In this document: positions 9,033-17,400 of the stretch, piece after piece
Layout: each line of letters begins with the position of its first letter
How positions within the stretch are numbered: position 1 is the stretch's first letter
Origin: Candidatus Woesearchaeota archaeon
GTDB taxonomy: Archaea; Nanobdellota; Nanobdellia; Woesearchaeales; DSVV01
Length of the DNA stretch: 64,000 nucleotides
Assembly (NCBI GenBank): GCA_016192995.1
Contig: JACPTB010000001.1
Coordinates: 253,110 to 317,109, forward strand
Direction: 5' to 3'
Program-made: the position numbers and the translations under genes
Notes under the pieces: model-generated
What the model was told of the DNA's origin: nothing
The model's input: the letters and a program-made list of their open reading frames with translations, nothing else
Database searches by the model: none

Positions 9033-9767
9033 ATGGCTAAGCAAGTAGTTGAAGCATTGGTTGAAGGCGGCAAAGCAACAGCAGGCCCACCATTAGGACC
9101 TGCATTAGGGCCAATGGGAATAAATATTGGTCAGGTTATTTCTGAAATTAATAAAAAAACAGCTGACTTCAAAGGGATGAGTGTCCCGGTTAAAGTTCTT
9201 ATTGATAAAGATACTAAAACTTTTGAAGTTACTGTTGGAACTCCTCCAGCATCTGCCTTAATTAAAAAAGAAGCAGGCATTGAAAAAGGAGCATCTAATC
9301 CTTTAACTGAAAAAGTAGCAGACTTAAGAATTGAGCAAATTATTAAAATTGCTAAAATGAAAGAGGATTCTTTATTAGGCAAGGATAACTTTGGCAGAGT
9401 TAAAGAAATTCTTGGAACCTGTCAATCTATGGGAATTCTTGTAGAAGGAAAATCTGCTCACGAAACTATTGAAGCAGTTAATCAAGGAGCTTTTGCTGAT
9501 AAAATCAAATTAGGTAAAACTGAATTGAGCGCAGCTGAATTAAAAGCGCTTGAAGAAGAAAAGATCAAATTACAAGAAGAGATTAAGAGACGCCGTGCTG
9601 AGTTTGAATCTCGCGCTAAAGCAATTATGAAGGAATTAGAAGGCAAAGAAAAGCGAGAAATCAGGAAGCGTATGATCGAAGTTGGCATACCATTGCCAAT
9701 TATCGACGAGCTTGTGCCTGTTGAAAAAGCAGCGCCTGAAGGCGGAGCAGCTCCAGCTAAGAAATAA
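9033..9767 (+). CDS. rpl11: Archaeal large-subunit ribosomal protein L11 with C-terminal extension
   Basis: Residues 1-160 are archaeal-type L11, the GTPase-centre protein binding 23S rRNA: VEGGKATAGPPLGPALGPMG at the N-terminus, then a C-terminal rRNA-binding domain (KEILGTCQSMGILVEGK). Normal L11 ends near 160 residues; here a further 84 residues, mostly charged and predicted helical or coiled coil (AAELKALEEEKIKLQEEIKR), end in an Ala/Gly/Pro-rich tail. Such a tail is not part of the core fold and its role is unknown. It has its own TATA box and terminator, so it is probably monocistronic. This is one of the clearest archaeal markers in the window. Confidence 0.93.
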   Translation: MAKQVVEALVEGGKATAGPPLGPALGPMGINIGQVISEINKKTADFKGMSVPVKVLIDKDTKTFEVTVGTPPASALIKKEAGIEKGASNPLTEKVADLRIEQIIKIAKMKEDSLLGKDNFGRVKEILGTCQSMGILVEGKSAHETIEAVNQGAFADKIKLGKTELSAAELKALEEEKIKLQEEIKRRRAEFESRAKAIMKELEGKEKREIRKRMIEVGIPLPIIDELVPVEKAAPEGGAAPAKK

Positions 9768-9795
9768 AGGTTTTTAACCTTTTTTTATTTTTCTT
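9766..9795 (+). terminator. Terminator after L11
   Basis: An inverted repeat aaaggtt-ttt-aaccttt is followed by a T-rich run directly after the L11 stop codon. A T-tract alone can end archaeal transcription, so this is a plausible terminator. Confidence 0.6.
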
Positions 9796-9875
9796 GTGGT
9801 TTTATTAAGGAGTTCTTATCTAATAAGTATATCACCATTAATTATTTATACTTATTACTCTTCTTGAAAATCAAC

Positions 9876-10712
9876 ATGGTAGATAAAGATATTAAAAAAG
9901 GGTTAATTGTATTTCAAGATAGGAAGATTAGGAGACTTTGGCATGATAATCAATGGTTTTATTCTGTTGTTGATATAGTTGCAGTATTAAGTGAAAGTGA
10001 TAATCCAATGACCTATTGGAGGGTACTTAAACATAGAGAATCCCAACTCGTTACAATTTGTAACGGTTTGAAAATGCCAGCTGAGGATGGCAAATCACGA
10101 TATACTGATTGCGTCAATACCAAAAATGCTTTTCGGCTTATCCAGTCAATTCCATCCAAGAAAGCAGAGCCGTTTAAGATGTGGTTAGCTCAGGTTGGTA
10201 AGGAAAGAATTGAAGAAATTGAAAATCCAGAGCTTGCTCAAGATAGGGTGAAAGAATACTATGAACTCAAAGGTTATCCAAAAAACTGGATAGACAAAAG
10301 GTTAAGGGGCATTGCCATAAGGCAAGATTTAACGGATGAATGGAAATCAAGAGGCATCCAAGAAGAGAACGATTTCGCCATTCTGACTAATGAAATCTCA
10401 AAGGCAACATTTGGTAAGACAGTTGGTGAATACAAGCAGTTTAAGGGATTGAAGAAACCGAACCAAAATCTCAGAGATCATATGACTGATTGGGAATTGA
10501 TTTTAACTATGGTTGGTGAGAAAGCTACAACTGATATTACTGTTGCGAAAGACGCAAAGGAGTTTCCACAGTTAAAACAAACCGCAAAAGAAGGCGGAGA
10601 CATTGCTAAGAATACACGAAAAGAACTGGAACAGAAAATTGGGAAGTCTGTTATTTCAAATGAAAATTATTTACATTTAGCTGAAAGAAAGAAAAATAAA
10701 CTATTAAAATAA
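9876..10712 (+). CDS. BRO-N / DinD-like protein
   Basis: 278 residues from the ATG at 9876, which lies 28 nt after a TATA-like atttatact; a TTG four codons earlier is less likely. The N-terminal 110 residues match the BRO-N domain (WHDNQWFYSVVDIVAVLSES, then an AFRLIQSIPSKKAEPFKMWL segment), a DNA-binding domain common in viruses and mobile elements. The remainder (KGYPKNWIDKRLRGIAIRQD, LTNEISKATFGKTV) resembles the C-terminal half of DinD-like proteins. It may be of viral or plasmid origin; function in the cell unknown. A hairpin element lies about 100 bp downstream. Confidence 0.75.
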   Translation: MVDKDIKKGLIVFQDRKIRRLWHDNQWFYSVVDIVAVLSESDNPMTYWRVLKHRESQLVTICNGLKMPAEDGKSRYTDCVNTKNAFRLIQSIPSKKAEPFKMWLAQVGKERIEEIENPELAQDRVKEYYELKGYPKNWIDKRLRGIAIRQDLTDEWKSRGIQEENDFAILTNEISKATFGKTVGEYKQFKGLKKPNQNLRDHMTDWELILTMVGEKATTDITVAKDAKEFPQLKQTAKEGGDIAKNTRKELEQKIGKSVISNENYLHLAERKKNKLLK

Positions 10713-10814
10713 GCAAAATTGCCAAGATTAAACTCCCATGCAGGTTTTAACCCTGAACTAATCAGAATTCAGTTGAAATTGACGCATCCTGTTCGTCTTT
10801 TCGGTGTTATGTCT

Positions 10815-10977
10815 AGAGAACTTTGCAAAATTATGGTTACTGCCAATTTCGTGAGCATTTTCGAGGTGCATATCGAGCAATTTTCGAGGTTCCAGAGAGA
10901 AAATTGCTTTGTTAAAAAGATATCTCAATGCGAACTGGCAGTAACCCGAGCTTTGCGAGTATTTTGCAAAGTTCTCT
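10815..10977. repeat. Modular hairpin element, type E
   Basis: 163 bp. The ends are agagaactttgcaaaat / attttgcaaagttctct; the middle pair is ggttactgcc / ggcagtaacc, with the shared core ttcgaggttccagagag. It directly abuts the stop codon of the micro-ORF at 10978. The 100 bp before it (10713-10814) hold nothing I recognise. Confidence 0.85.
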
Positions 10978-11115
10978 CTACGGTATTTCTTCCTGCTCCC
11001 AGCTCAAGTCTAATCTTTTGTTTTCTTTGAGATTTTTCATAGCTTCAGCTACAACCTCAGTAGTAGAATATAATAATTCTTTTCCCCCCCTTTTCTCACG
11101 AACTTTATTTTTCAT
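10978..11115 (-). CDS. Micro-ORF, 45 residues, possibly truncated by the hairpin element
   Basis: Reads MKNKVREKRGG, then KELLYSTTEVVAEAMKNLKE, and ends SWEQEEIP. A good SD (aagggg) lies 9-10 bases before the ATG, and codon choice matches the neighbours. The stop codon TAG (10978-10980) touches the end of the type E element, so insertion may have cut off a longer C-terminus. A run of seven G:C pairs near codon 10 could be a frameshift hotspot. Function unknown. It may be a small accessory or antitoxin-like protein, but nothing proves this. Confidence 0.45.
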   Translation of the reverse strand: MKNKVREKRGGKELLYSTTEVVAEAMKNLKENKRLDLSWEQEEIP

Positions 11116-11194
11116 TTTTATTCTATCCCCTTAAACTTCTAGCTATATTTATATATTCTGATTAAAATGATTAAACTTTATATAAAATGAAAAA

Positions 11195-11205
11195 GTTTAT
11201 ATATA
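11195..11205 (+). promoter_or_regulatory. TATA box before the PhoU-like regulator
   Basis: The tract gtttatatata is centred about 27 nt before the ATG at 11228. No SD is seen, which suggests a leaderless transcript. Confidence 0.5.
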
Positions 11206-11227
11206 TACTACAATAACCTTATAACTT

Positions 11228-12184
11228 ATGAAAAGAAAAGTCATTCAAATTGCAGAATCTACACAATTGATTTCTTTGCCAAGAAAATGGGCGCAGATGT
11301 TTGGCGTCAAAAAAGGAGAAGAGTTAGAACTCCAAGAAAAGGGCAATAAGTTAATTATATCAACAGAAAAAGCAATAGATATTAAAAAAATCAACGCTGA
11401 TATTTCTCTTTTAGATAGAACTTCAATCATTTTTTATATACGAAGTCTTTATAGAAAAGGTTATGATGAAATAGAACTTCATTTTTCTAATCCTTTAGTT
11501 CCTCACTTTAGAGTAGGAAATGATGTTAGTGTAATTTCAATAATTCATGAAGAAGTTCGCCGCCTACTTGGTTTTGAAATCATTCTTCAAAAAGAGAATA
11601 TGTGTGTTATTAAAGACATATCGAGCGTCTCTTTTAAAGAGTTTGAAACAGTAATGAGAAGAATTTTACGTTTATTTGTTGATGCGATGAGTGATTTTGT
11701 AAAAGGATGTAAAGAGGGAAATACCATTTTATTAGATACCATCGAAGAAAAACATGATTCTATTACACGATTTACGAGTTATGCACTTCGAATTTTAAAT
11801 AAATCTGGGTTATCAGATGAATACCATAATTCAATCGTTTATACTATTATTGTTTTTATTGATAAAATGACCGACGTCATTAAATATTCTGCTCGAGAAA
11901 TGTTAAAAGAGAATATCAAACTTTCAAAAACAAGCTGTACAGTTCTTGATTTACTATTAGAATCGTGCCAGTTGTATGACGAAATCTTTTATAAGTTTAA
12001 TAATAAAAAAGTATTTGAATTATATAATAAAAGAAATGATGCGCTTGAAATGCTTAAAAAAACACTTACGAGCTTGGGAAAACGAGAAATATGGTTTATT
12101 ACTGAAGTAAGAAATTTATTTGAATACATTGTTGCAATTACTGAAGCGCGGCTGAGTTTGCTACAGCATTTACCTGAAGAGTAA
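11228..12184 (+). CDS. AbrB-PhoU phosphate-type regulator
   Basis: 318 residues. Residues 1-45 form a SpoVT/AbrB-type swapped-hairpin DNA-binding domain (RKWAQMFGVKKGEELELQEK). The rest is helical and fits two PhoU-like bundles, as in the archaeal AbrB-PhoU fusion family, which is usually linked to phosphate uptake control. No Pst transporter lies nearby, so it may act in trans. It is transcribed from its own TATA promoter and converges with the P-loop gene at 12214. The fusion architecture is well supported; the phosphate role is inferred from the family. Confidence 0.75.
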   Translation: MKRKVIQIAESTQLISLPRKWAQMFGVKKGEELELQEKGNKLIISTEKAIDIKKINADISLLDRTSIIFYIRSLYRKGYDEIELHFSNPLVPHFRVGNDVSVISIIHEEVRRLLGFEIILQKENMCVIKDISSVSFKEFETVMRRILRLFVDAMSDFVKGCKEGNTILLDTIEEKHDSITRFTSYALRILNKSGLSDEYHNSIVYTIIVFIDKMTDVIKYSAREMLKENIKLSKTSCTVLDLLLESCQLYDEIFYKFNNKKVFELYNKRNDALEMLKKTLTSLGKREIWFITEVRNLFEYIVAITEARLSLLQHLPEE

Positions 12185-12213
12185 ACAGTAATGAAAGCAC
12201 GTTCTTTAGCATA

Positions 12214-13587
12214 CTAAGAACCATTCTTATCATAAGAACTGGTTGTACCTCGTTTAAGCGCATCATCTAGATCCTGATAAAATCTCATTACTAATCCTGG
12301 CGTCCCTGGTTTATCACTTAATGAATATCTTATGCCTCTATTCTGTTGTTGTTCTTCATAAGCATTTCCTAAGATACCAAGCACTATCTTTAATAATGTT
12401 TGTTCTTGAAAATTCAAAAAGGAGTCTTGTGTTCTTGGACCACTACCTAAATACTTAAATCCAATAATAGTATCGCCATCTTGTCTTTTAAATACAACAA
12501 AATCAATGCCATTATATGTTCTCTTAAAACCCTCGTAGGTAATCTTTTCTCTCTCTAATAGCTGTCTTAAACCGTCTTGATCTCTAATAAGTAATGGTTT
12601 AAATTGGGTTAGTTTATTTAAAATATCGGGAAGGTTTTGCCCAAATAAGCGTTCCAATTTATCTGCAACAAAGTTTTCATGAATATTCCTTGGATCAGGT
12701 TTCTGTTGATTATTTATCATGAAATCAAAGATATGTCTCTGTGCATAAAGTGCGGTTCTGCTAGCATTTCTATATCCTGTTTCATACACAGCTTGGGTAT
12801 AAAATCGAGAAGAAGGATCAATTGGGTTGGAAGTGTCTAAAACAATATCTGCATATGTGGAACTAAGCTCCATAAATTTAGAATTTAATGCCCTTACTCT
12901 TTCTGCTTCATTCTCAACTAACTTATCAAATTTGTCACGAGTTAAATCTCGTCTTCTTAGCTGTTGTCCTGAAAGAGTGTCTCGTATTCTCTTTTCAACG
13001 CGCCTATCAATTTGATCAGCATTGGTTTCATCTAGTCCAGTAATTACATATACTCCATTAGGAAAAATTTCACGTAATCTAAGAAAAGCATCTGGACATG
13101 TTGTTTGACAAACATAAAGAGGTGCAAATACCCTAGTTCTAATATCATCTGGTTTAACAAGGCTTTTATAGTTGGGTTCTAATCTTTTGAGCGGTGAAAA
13201 CGCTCTCCGCTTAATTCGATCACCTGGGGGAGGAAATGCATAGAGATTTTCTCCAAGTTCATAAGCTAGATAGTAACTTCCCTTGGTGATGCCATCTTGT
13301 AAAATATCTCTCGGTTTTGAGTCATGTGTCCGTCTTTTTCTATGGAGAACTTCATTTGGTCTTTTCTCTCGTGAAGCATGTGACCTTAAAAAAGTGACAC
13401 TAAATTCCACATCTTGAACACGCTTTTGATCTTGCAATGCTAGAAGATGGTCGATTGTTGTCGTTTTTCCCGTGCATCTTCCACCGCCAATTATTATAAC
13501 ATTAGGCGCAAAACGAACTTTCTCATCAAGTGTAGTCTCACATTCAATAAGATGTCCAAAGTCATATTGATGATGTTCTTGAACCAT
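12214..13587 (-). CDS. P-loop NTPase, guanylate-kinase-like, with extended C-terminus
   Basis: 457 residues. A Walker A motif (VIIIGGGRCTGKTTTI) is at about 30-45. SHASREKRPNEVLH near 70 resembles the GMP-binding motif of guanylate kinases, and GVYVITGLDETNADQIDRRV near 200 resembles the later GK helix. Residues 280-457 are an extra region of unknown fold with several conserved-looking aromatic stretches. This may be a nucleotide kinase or a kinase-derived regulator. I cannot name it with confidence. It is divergent from the nucleotidyltransferase at 13712, with TATA-like motifs in the 124 bp between them (one at 13682-13691 for the plus strand). Confidence 0.6.
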   Translation of the reverse strand: MVQEHHQYDFGHLIECETTLDEKVRFAPNVIIIGGGRCTGKTTTIDHLLALQDQKRVQDVEFSVTFLRSHASREKRPNEVLHRKRRTHDSKPRDILQDGITKGSYYLAYELGENLYAFPPPGDRIKRRAFSPLKRLEPNYKSLVKPDDIRTRVFAPLYVCQTTCPDAFLRLREIFPNGVYVITGLDETNADQIDRRVEKRIRDTLSGQQLRRRDLTRDKFDKLVENEAERVRALNSKFMELSSTYADIVLDTSNPIDPSSRFYTQAVYETGYRNASRTALYAQRHIFDFMINNQQKPDPRNIHENFVADKLERLFGQNLPDILNKLTQFKPLLIRDQDGLRQLLEREKITYEGFKRTYNGIDFVVFKRQDGDTIIGFKYLGSGPRTQDSFLNFQEQTLLKIVLGILGNAYEEQQQNRGIRYSLSDKPGTPGLVMRFYQDLDDALKRGTTSSYDKNGS

Positions 13588-13681
13588 AGTAAATCAACTT
13601 TTTCAAATACAGTTATTACTAACTATTAGTAATAAAAATCTATACTTAATAAGTATAGAAATAAAATTTACTTTATAAACT

Positions 13682-13691
13682 TTTATATATA
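13682..13691 (+). promoter_or_regulatory. TATA box before the nucleotidyltransferase-like gene
   Basis: The tract tttatatata is centred about 25 nt before the ATG at 13712, matching the leaderless pattern of the window. Confidence 0.5.
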
Positions 13692-13711
13692 CCACCCTAT
13701 CGAAAAGTCCC

Positions 13712-14470
13712 ATGAAAGCCCTCATCCTATCCTCAAATGCACTAAAACAGTCGAGTAATCTAGATAAACAAACAAAACAAACACCAATCGCCCTCACCCC
13801 AATAGTAGACCAACCCTTAATTAATTACCTTATTGAAAAGATAGAAGAACTTTCTGCTGTTGATACTATTTATATCATCACCAACAACAAGTTTTATCAT
13901 GATTTTGTTGATTGGAAAGAAACTATCCTTAGTTCTAAGCATATTGAGATTGTTAATGATATGACGAACACCCCTGAAGAAATGTGCGGAGCAATAGGTG
14001 ATGTACAATTTGCTATTACTGAGAAAAAAATAACTGATGACCTCCTCATAATTGGCGGAGATAATCTCTTTGATTTTAGTCTGGTTGAGATGCAAGATTA
14101 TTTTAATGATAAAAAAGCAACAGTCTTAGGTGTTATTGATTTACAGGTTAAGGAAAAAATTGCAAACAAGTATGGCGTTGTTGAAACAGATAAAGAAAAT
14201 AAAATTATTGGTTTTGAAGAAAAACCAAAATCTCCTGCAACTACTTTAACTGCCATGTGCTTATATTTTTTAAACAGCAAAGATATTTCCAGTGTTGCTT
14301 TATTCTTGCAGCATCATCCAGCAGGGAGCAATGGTGATTTCATCAAATATTTAGCTGAGCAAACACCAGTTTATGTATTTCCTTTTACTGATGGATGGCT
14401 AGGTATTAACGATAGTAACGAATTAGAAAAAGCGCGAGAACTATACACCCATAAAAGGATGATTATCTAA
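13712..14470 (+). CDS. Sugar-nucleotidyltransferase-like protein with degraded signature
   Basis: 252 residues with the fold of glucose-1-phosphate thymidylyltransferase/UTP-transferases: PIVDQPLINYLIEKI, IIGGDNLFDFSL (metal-binding D) and YGVVETDKENKIIGFEEKP are all recognisable, as is the later GDFIKYLAEQ segment. However, the signature that normally follows the start (GG-x-GTRL, binding the NTP phosphates) is replaced by SSNALKQSSNLDKQ, while the PIALTPI segment is kept. The enzyme may therefore be inactive or have a changed substrate. It stands alone; no other sugar-nucleotide genes adjoin. A perfect palindrome follows its stop codon. Confidence 0.75.
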   Translation: MKALILSSNALKQSSNLDKQTKQTPIALTPIVDQPLINYLIEKIEELSAVDTIYIITNNKFYHDFVDWKETILSSKHIEIVNDMTNTPEEMCGAIGDVQFAITEKKITDDLLIIGGDNLFDFSLVEMQDYFNDKKATVLGVIDLQVKEKIANKYGVVETDKENKIIGFEEKPKSPATTLTAMCLYFLNSKDISSVALFLQHHPAGSNGDFIKYLAEQTPVYVFPFTDGWLGINDSNELEKARELYTHKRMII

Positions 14471-14471
14471 T

Positions 14472-14491
14472 GAGAATTTTGCAAAATTCTC
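14472..14491. terminator. Palindrome between convergent genes
   Basis: A perfect 20 bp palindrome, gagaattttgcaaaattctc, lies between two convergent stop codons. It resembles the end-to-end junction of a type E hairpin element, so it could be a minimal element copy acting as a bidirectional terminator. Confidence 0.5.
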
Positions 14492-14497
14492 TAATTA

Positions 14498-17400
14498 TTA
14501 TTTTATTTCACCATCTGCTAATAATTCAGGATTATAAACTTTTTCAAATGGTACTCTTGCCCTCAATGTTTCATTATAATGAAAAGCATAGCTATTCTCA
14601 GAATAATCTTTATCAATAAAGGTTTGTGATTTGTCAGGTTTTGAAATGAATAAAAACTGTCCCCAAATAGCTTCTAAAGGATGGTCAATAAGTAATGATT
14701 TCTTGTCAGCAATATCATAAATTATCTTTGTTCCTTTAAGGGTCATAAACACTTCAAAATCATTGTTTGTTTTGGTTGCTGGATACCATCCAAAACCATC
14801 TGTTTCTTGAAGTGTGCTTGCATAGAATTTAATTATATCATTATTCAAATCATCATAGTATGCTCCAATTACAAATTCATCAGCTGGTGACAATGTACCA
14901 CCTGGAGTTTGCTTGATACCAAGATAATTAAATGATGGAAGTTGTTGATCATTGTGTTCAACAAAGAGTATTCCTTCAAATGATTGTGATGCTGTATACT
15001 TGTTGATTAAGTAAAGACTTGCATTCTCTTTTGTTAGAATTGGTCTCATCGGAAGTTCTAAATTGTTTCCTGATTGTTTATAACCACCAAAGCCAAGGTC
15101 ACTAAACGTGATTGTAGTATCAACTATATTTAAACTAAATTTGGAGTTTGGACTGTCATCAAAAGGATAAGTATAATAAGTATTAGAACTGGGTACGGTA
15201 AAAGAAATAGCGTAAGATTTACCATATGTTACATCATTAATAACCATTTTTTGATTAAAAATGTCTATTGATTTTATTTGCATAAGATGAGCGTTATTAT
15301 TGAAATCAATAATTATAAAATATGCCTCTTGACAAGCAGTCAGCTTATTCTCTGTGGCTAGCAATCCCGAGCATGATTCACCTTCAAGATATACTCTTTC
15401 ATCTGGATGTTGATCAAATTCCACAGGGGCATCAGTTCCCCAGTAGGTAAGTTCTTTATCAGTTACTTGAGCACTTCCAAGATTATTACTCGTAATTAAT
15501 TTTGGTCCACTCGGCGCAATAAATACTGCTTTTTCATAAGCATAAGCATCAGCAGATAATGGCAATGTTACATCTTGACCATCATTATTAGTGAATACGA
15601 TTTCTGCTGAACTTGATCCACCAACAAAACTGATTTCTTCCCTAGGATTGTCTTGGTTTTGATCGTTGAGATATCCAAATCTAATACTGAAAGTTTCAAG
15701 CAAGGGATCAGTTAAGGCATCACCAAGTTTCAGAAATTGTGTATTTTCAGGTGTATAATTGTAACCAAAACCTAATAAAATATTTTTGTTATAAGGATCT
15801 TTTCTGTAAACAGATGGTTTTATGCTCGTTATCACTTCGTTGTTAACAGTTACTGATGACGCTTCGTAGTCTTGCCCATTAAAGAATTTAACGATTCTTG
15901 GTTCGATGGCAAGTTTGCATTTATACGTTGGTTTATTATCAACAATAACCTCGGTAAGATTTAAGTAGAACTCTATATTATTTGCAACGCTGAATTCATC
16001 AGGAATTCCAGGATGTATAAAAAAAGCATTTCCATCTAAAGAGAATTCACACCAAGTTTTATCAAAATCTAATGAATCAGGATCAGAAGATTTATACTGA
16101 ATATTGCTTTCTAAAAGCGTTAATTTATGGCAATTGCCATCTTCAAAAGCAAAGCTGATACTTTCTCCAGGATAATTAAATACTTTAGTGTATTTACTAA
16201 ACAGCAATTTTAACATAAAGTAACTAGGATAATTTGGAAGGTAATAACTATCAAGAACTTCAGCTTCATATCCTTGGAAGTTTATCAAGTGCTTATCAGC
16301 AAAAAAAGCATTACTTAATAAGTCAATCGGCGGCATAAAGGTGAGATTATAAGCATAGAAGCTTTTTTGCTGAGGAAGAATCTTCAAATAAGTTATTGGT
16401 TCTTGAAATGAGGCATCTGGATACCCAAATACTAATCGGGCACCAGCTTTACTAAAATTGCTATCAGGCGCAATACTTATTGTTTGTAGGTACTCTTTCT
16501 CTGTTGGTATTCCTTTTTTATAGTCAAGCAACTGCATGCATGCTTCATCAGAAACACAACTGCCAGATTCACAATGATAACCTTCAGGGCATTTTTGCGG
16601 TTCTTCGTAGCCGACAATGATATTGTCTTTGCAGACCGATTCTACGGCATAATCACCATATTGTACTGGATTATTTTTTACTTCTTCTAATGTGGAATAT
16701 GCTGTGCAAAAATCAGGGGATTCTATAAATGATTGAGGATTATTTTTTGTAGTTTCATCAAATGTTTCGTAACCTTTTGCAGTGTTTGCTTCAAATATAT
16801 TATTCCCATCTTTATCCTGGCAGCCGCAAGCTCCTTGATTGCAAGGACACTCAATATATGCTGAGGTTATTTGTTCTGTTTCTTTACAATAATATTCTTG
16901 AACATAGGTTTTATCACTGTTAATAACCAAATTAAGATTTGGTGACATCTCAAGTATTTCTTTGCCGGTGAAACATTGATCGCTGCCTGTAATCATTTCA
17001 TTATAGTCATAGTTTAATCCTGTTGTTTTTCCATATATAAATGGTTCATCTCCGCCATCTGTGTCAGTACAAGTGTTTGTTGGTTCAATTGGTGAGCATG
17101 CTTTGTTTAGATGAAGAATAGTTCCTTGGTCACCAACAATATAAACATCATTGCTTGAACTACCCCAAATATCCGATAAATGCACAGTTGTGCCACTTTC
17201 CATTTTTTTCCAGCTTACACCATCATAATGTAGAATCACTCCACCTGTACCTGTAGCAAATACATCACTGTCTGAATTACCAAAAATACCCAATAAATGC
17301 CCAACTATGTTGCTCTCCATTTTTTTCCAACTTACTCCATCATAATGCAGAATTGTTCCACCCCATCCTGCTACAAATACATCATTGCTCGAACTGCCCC

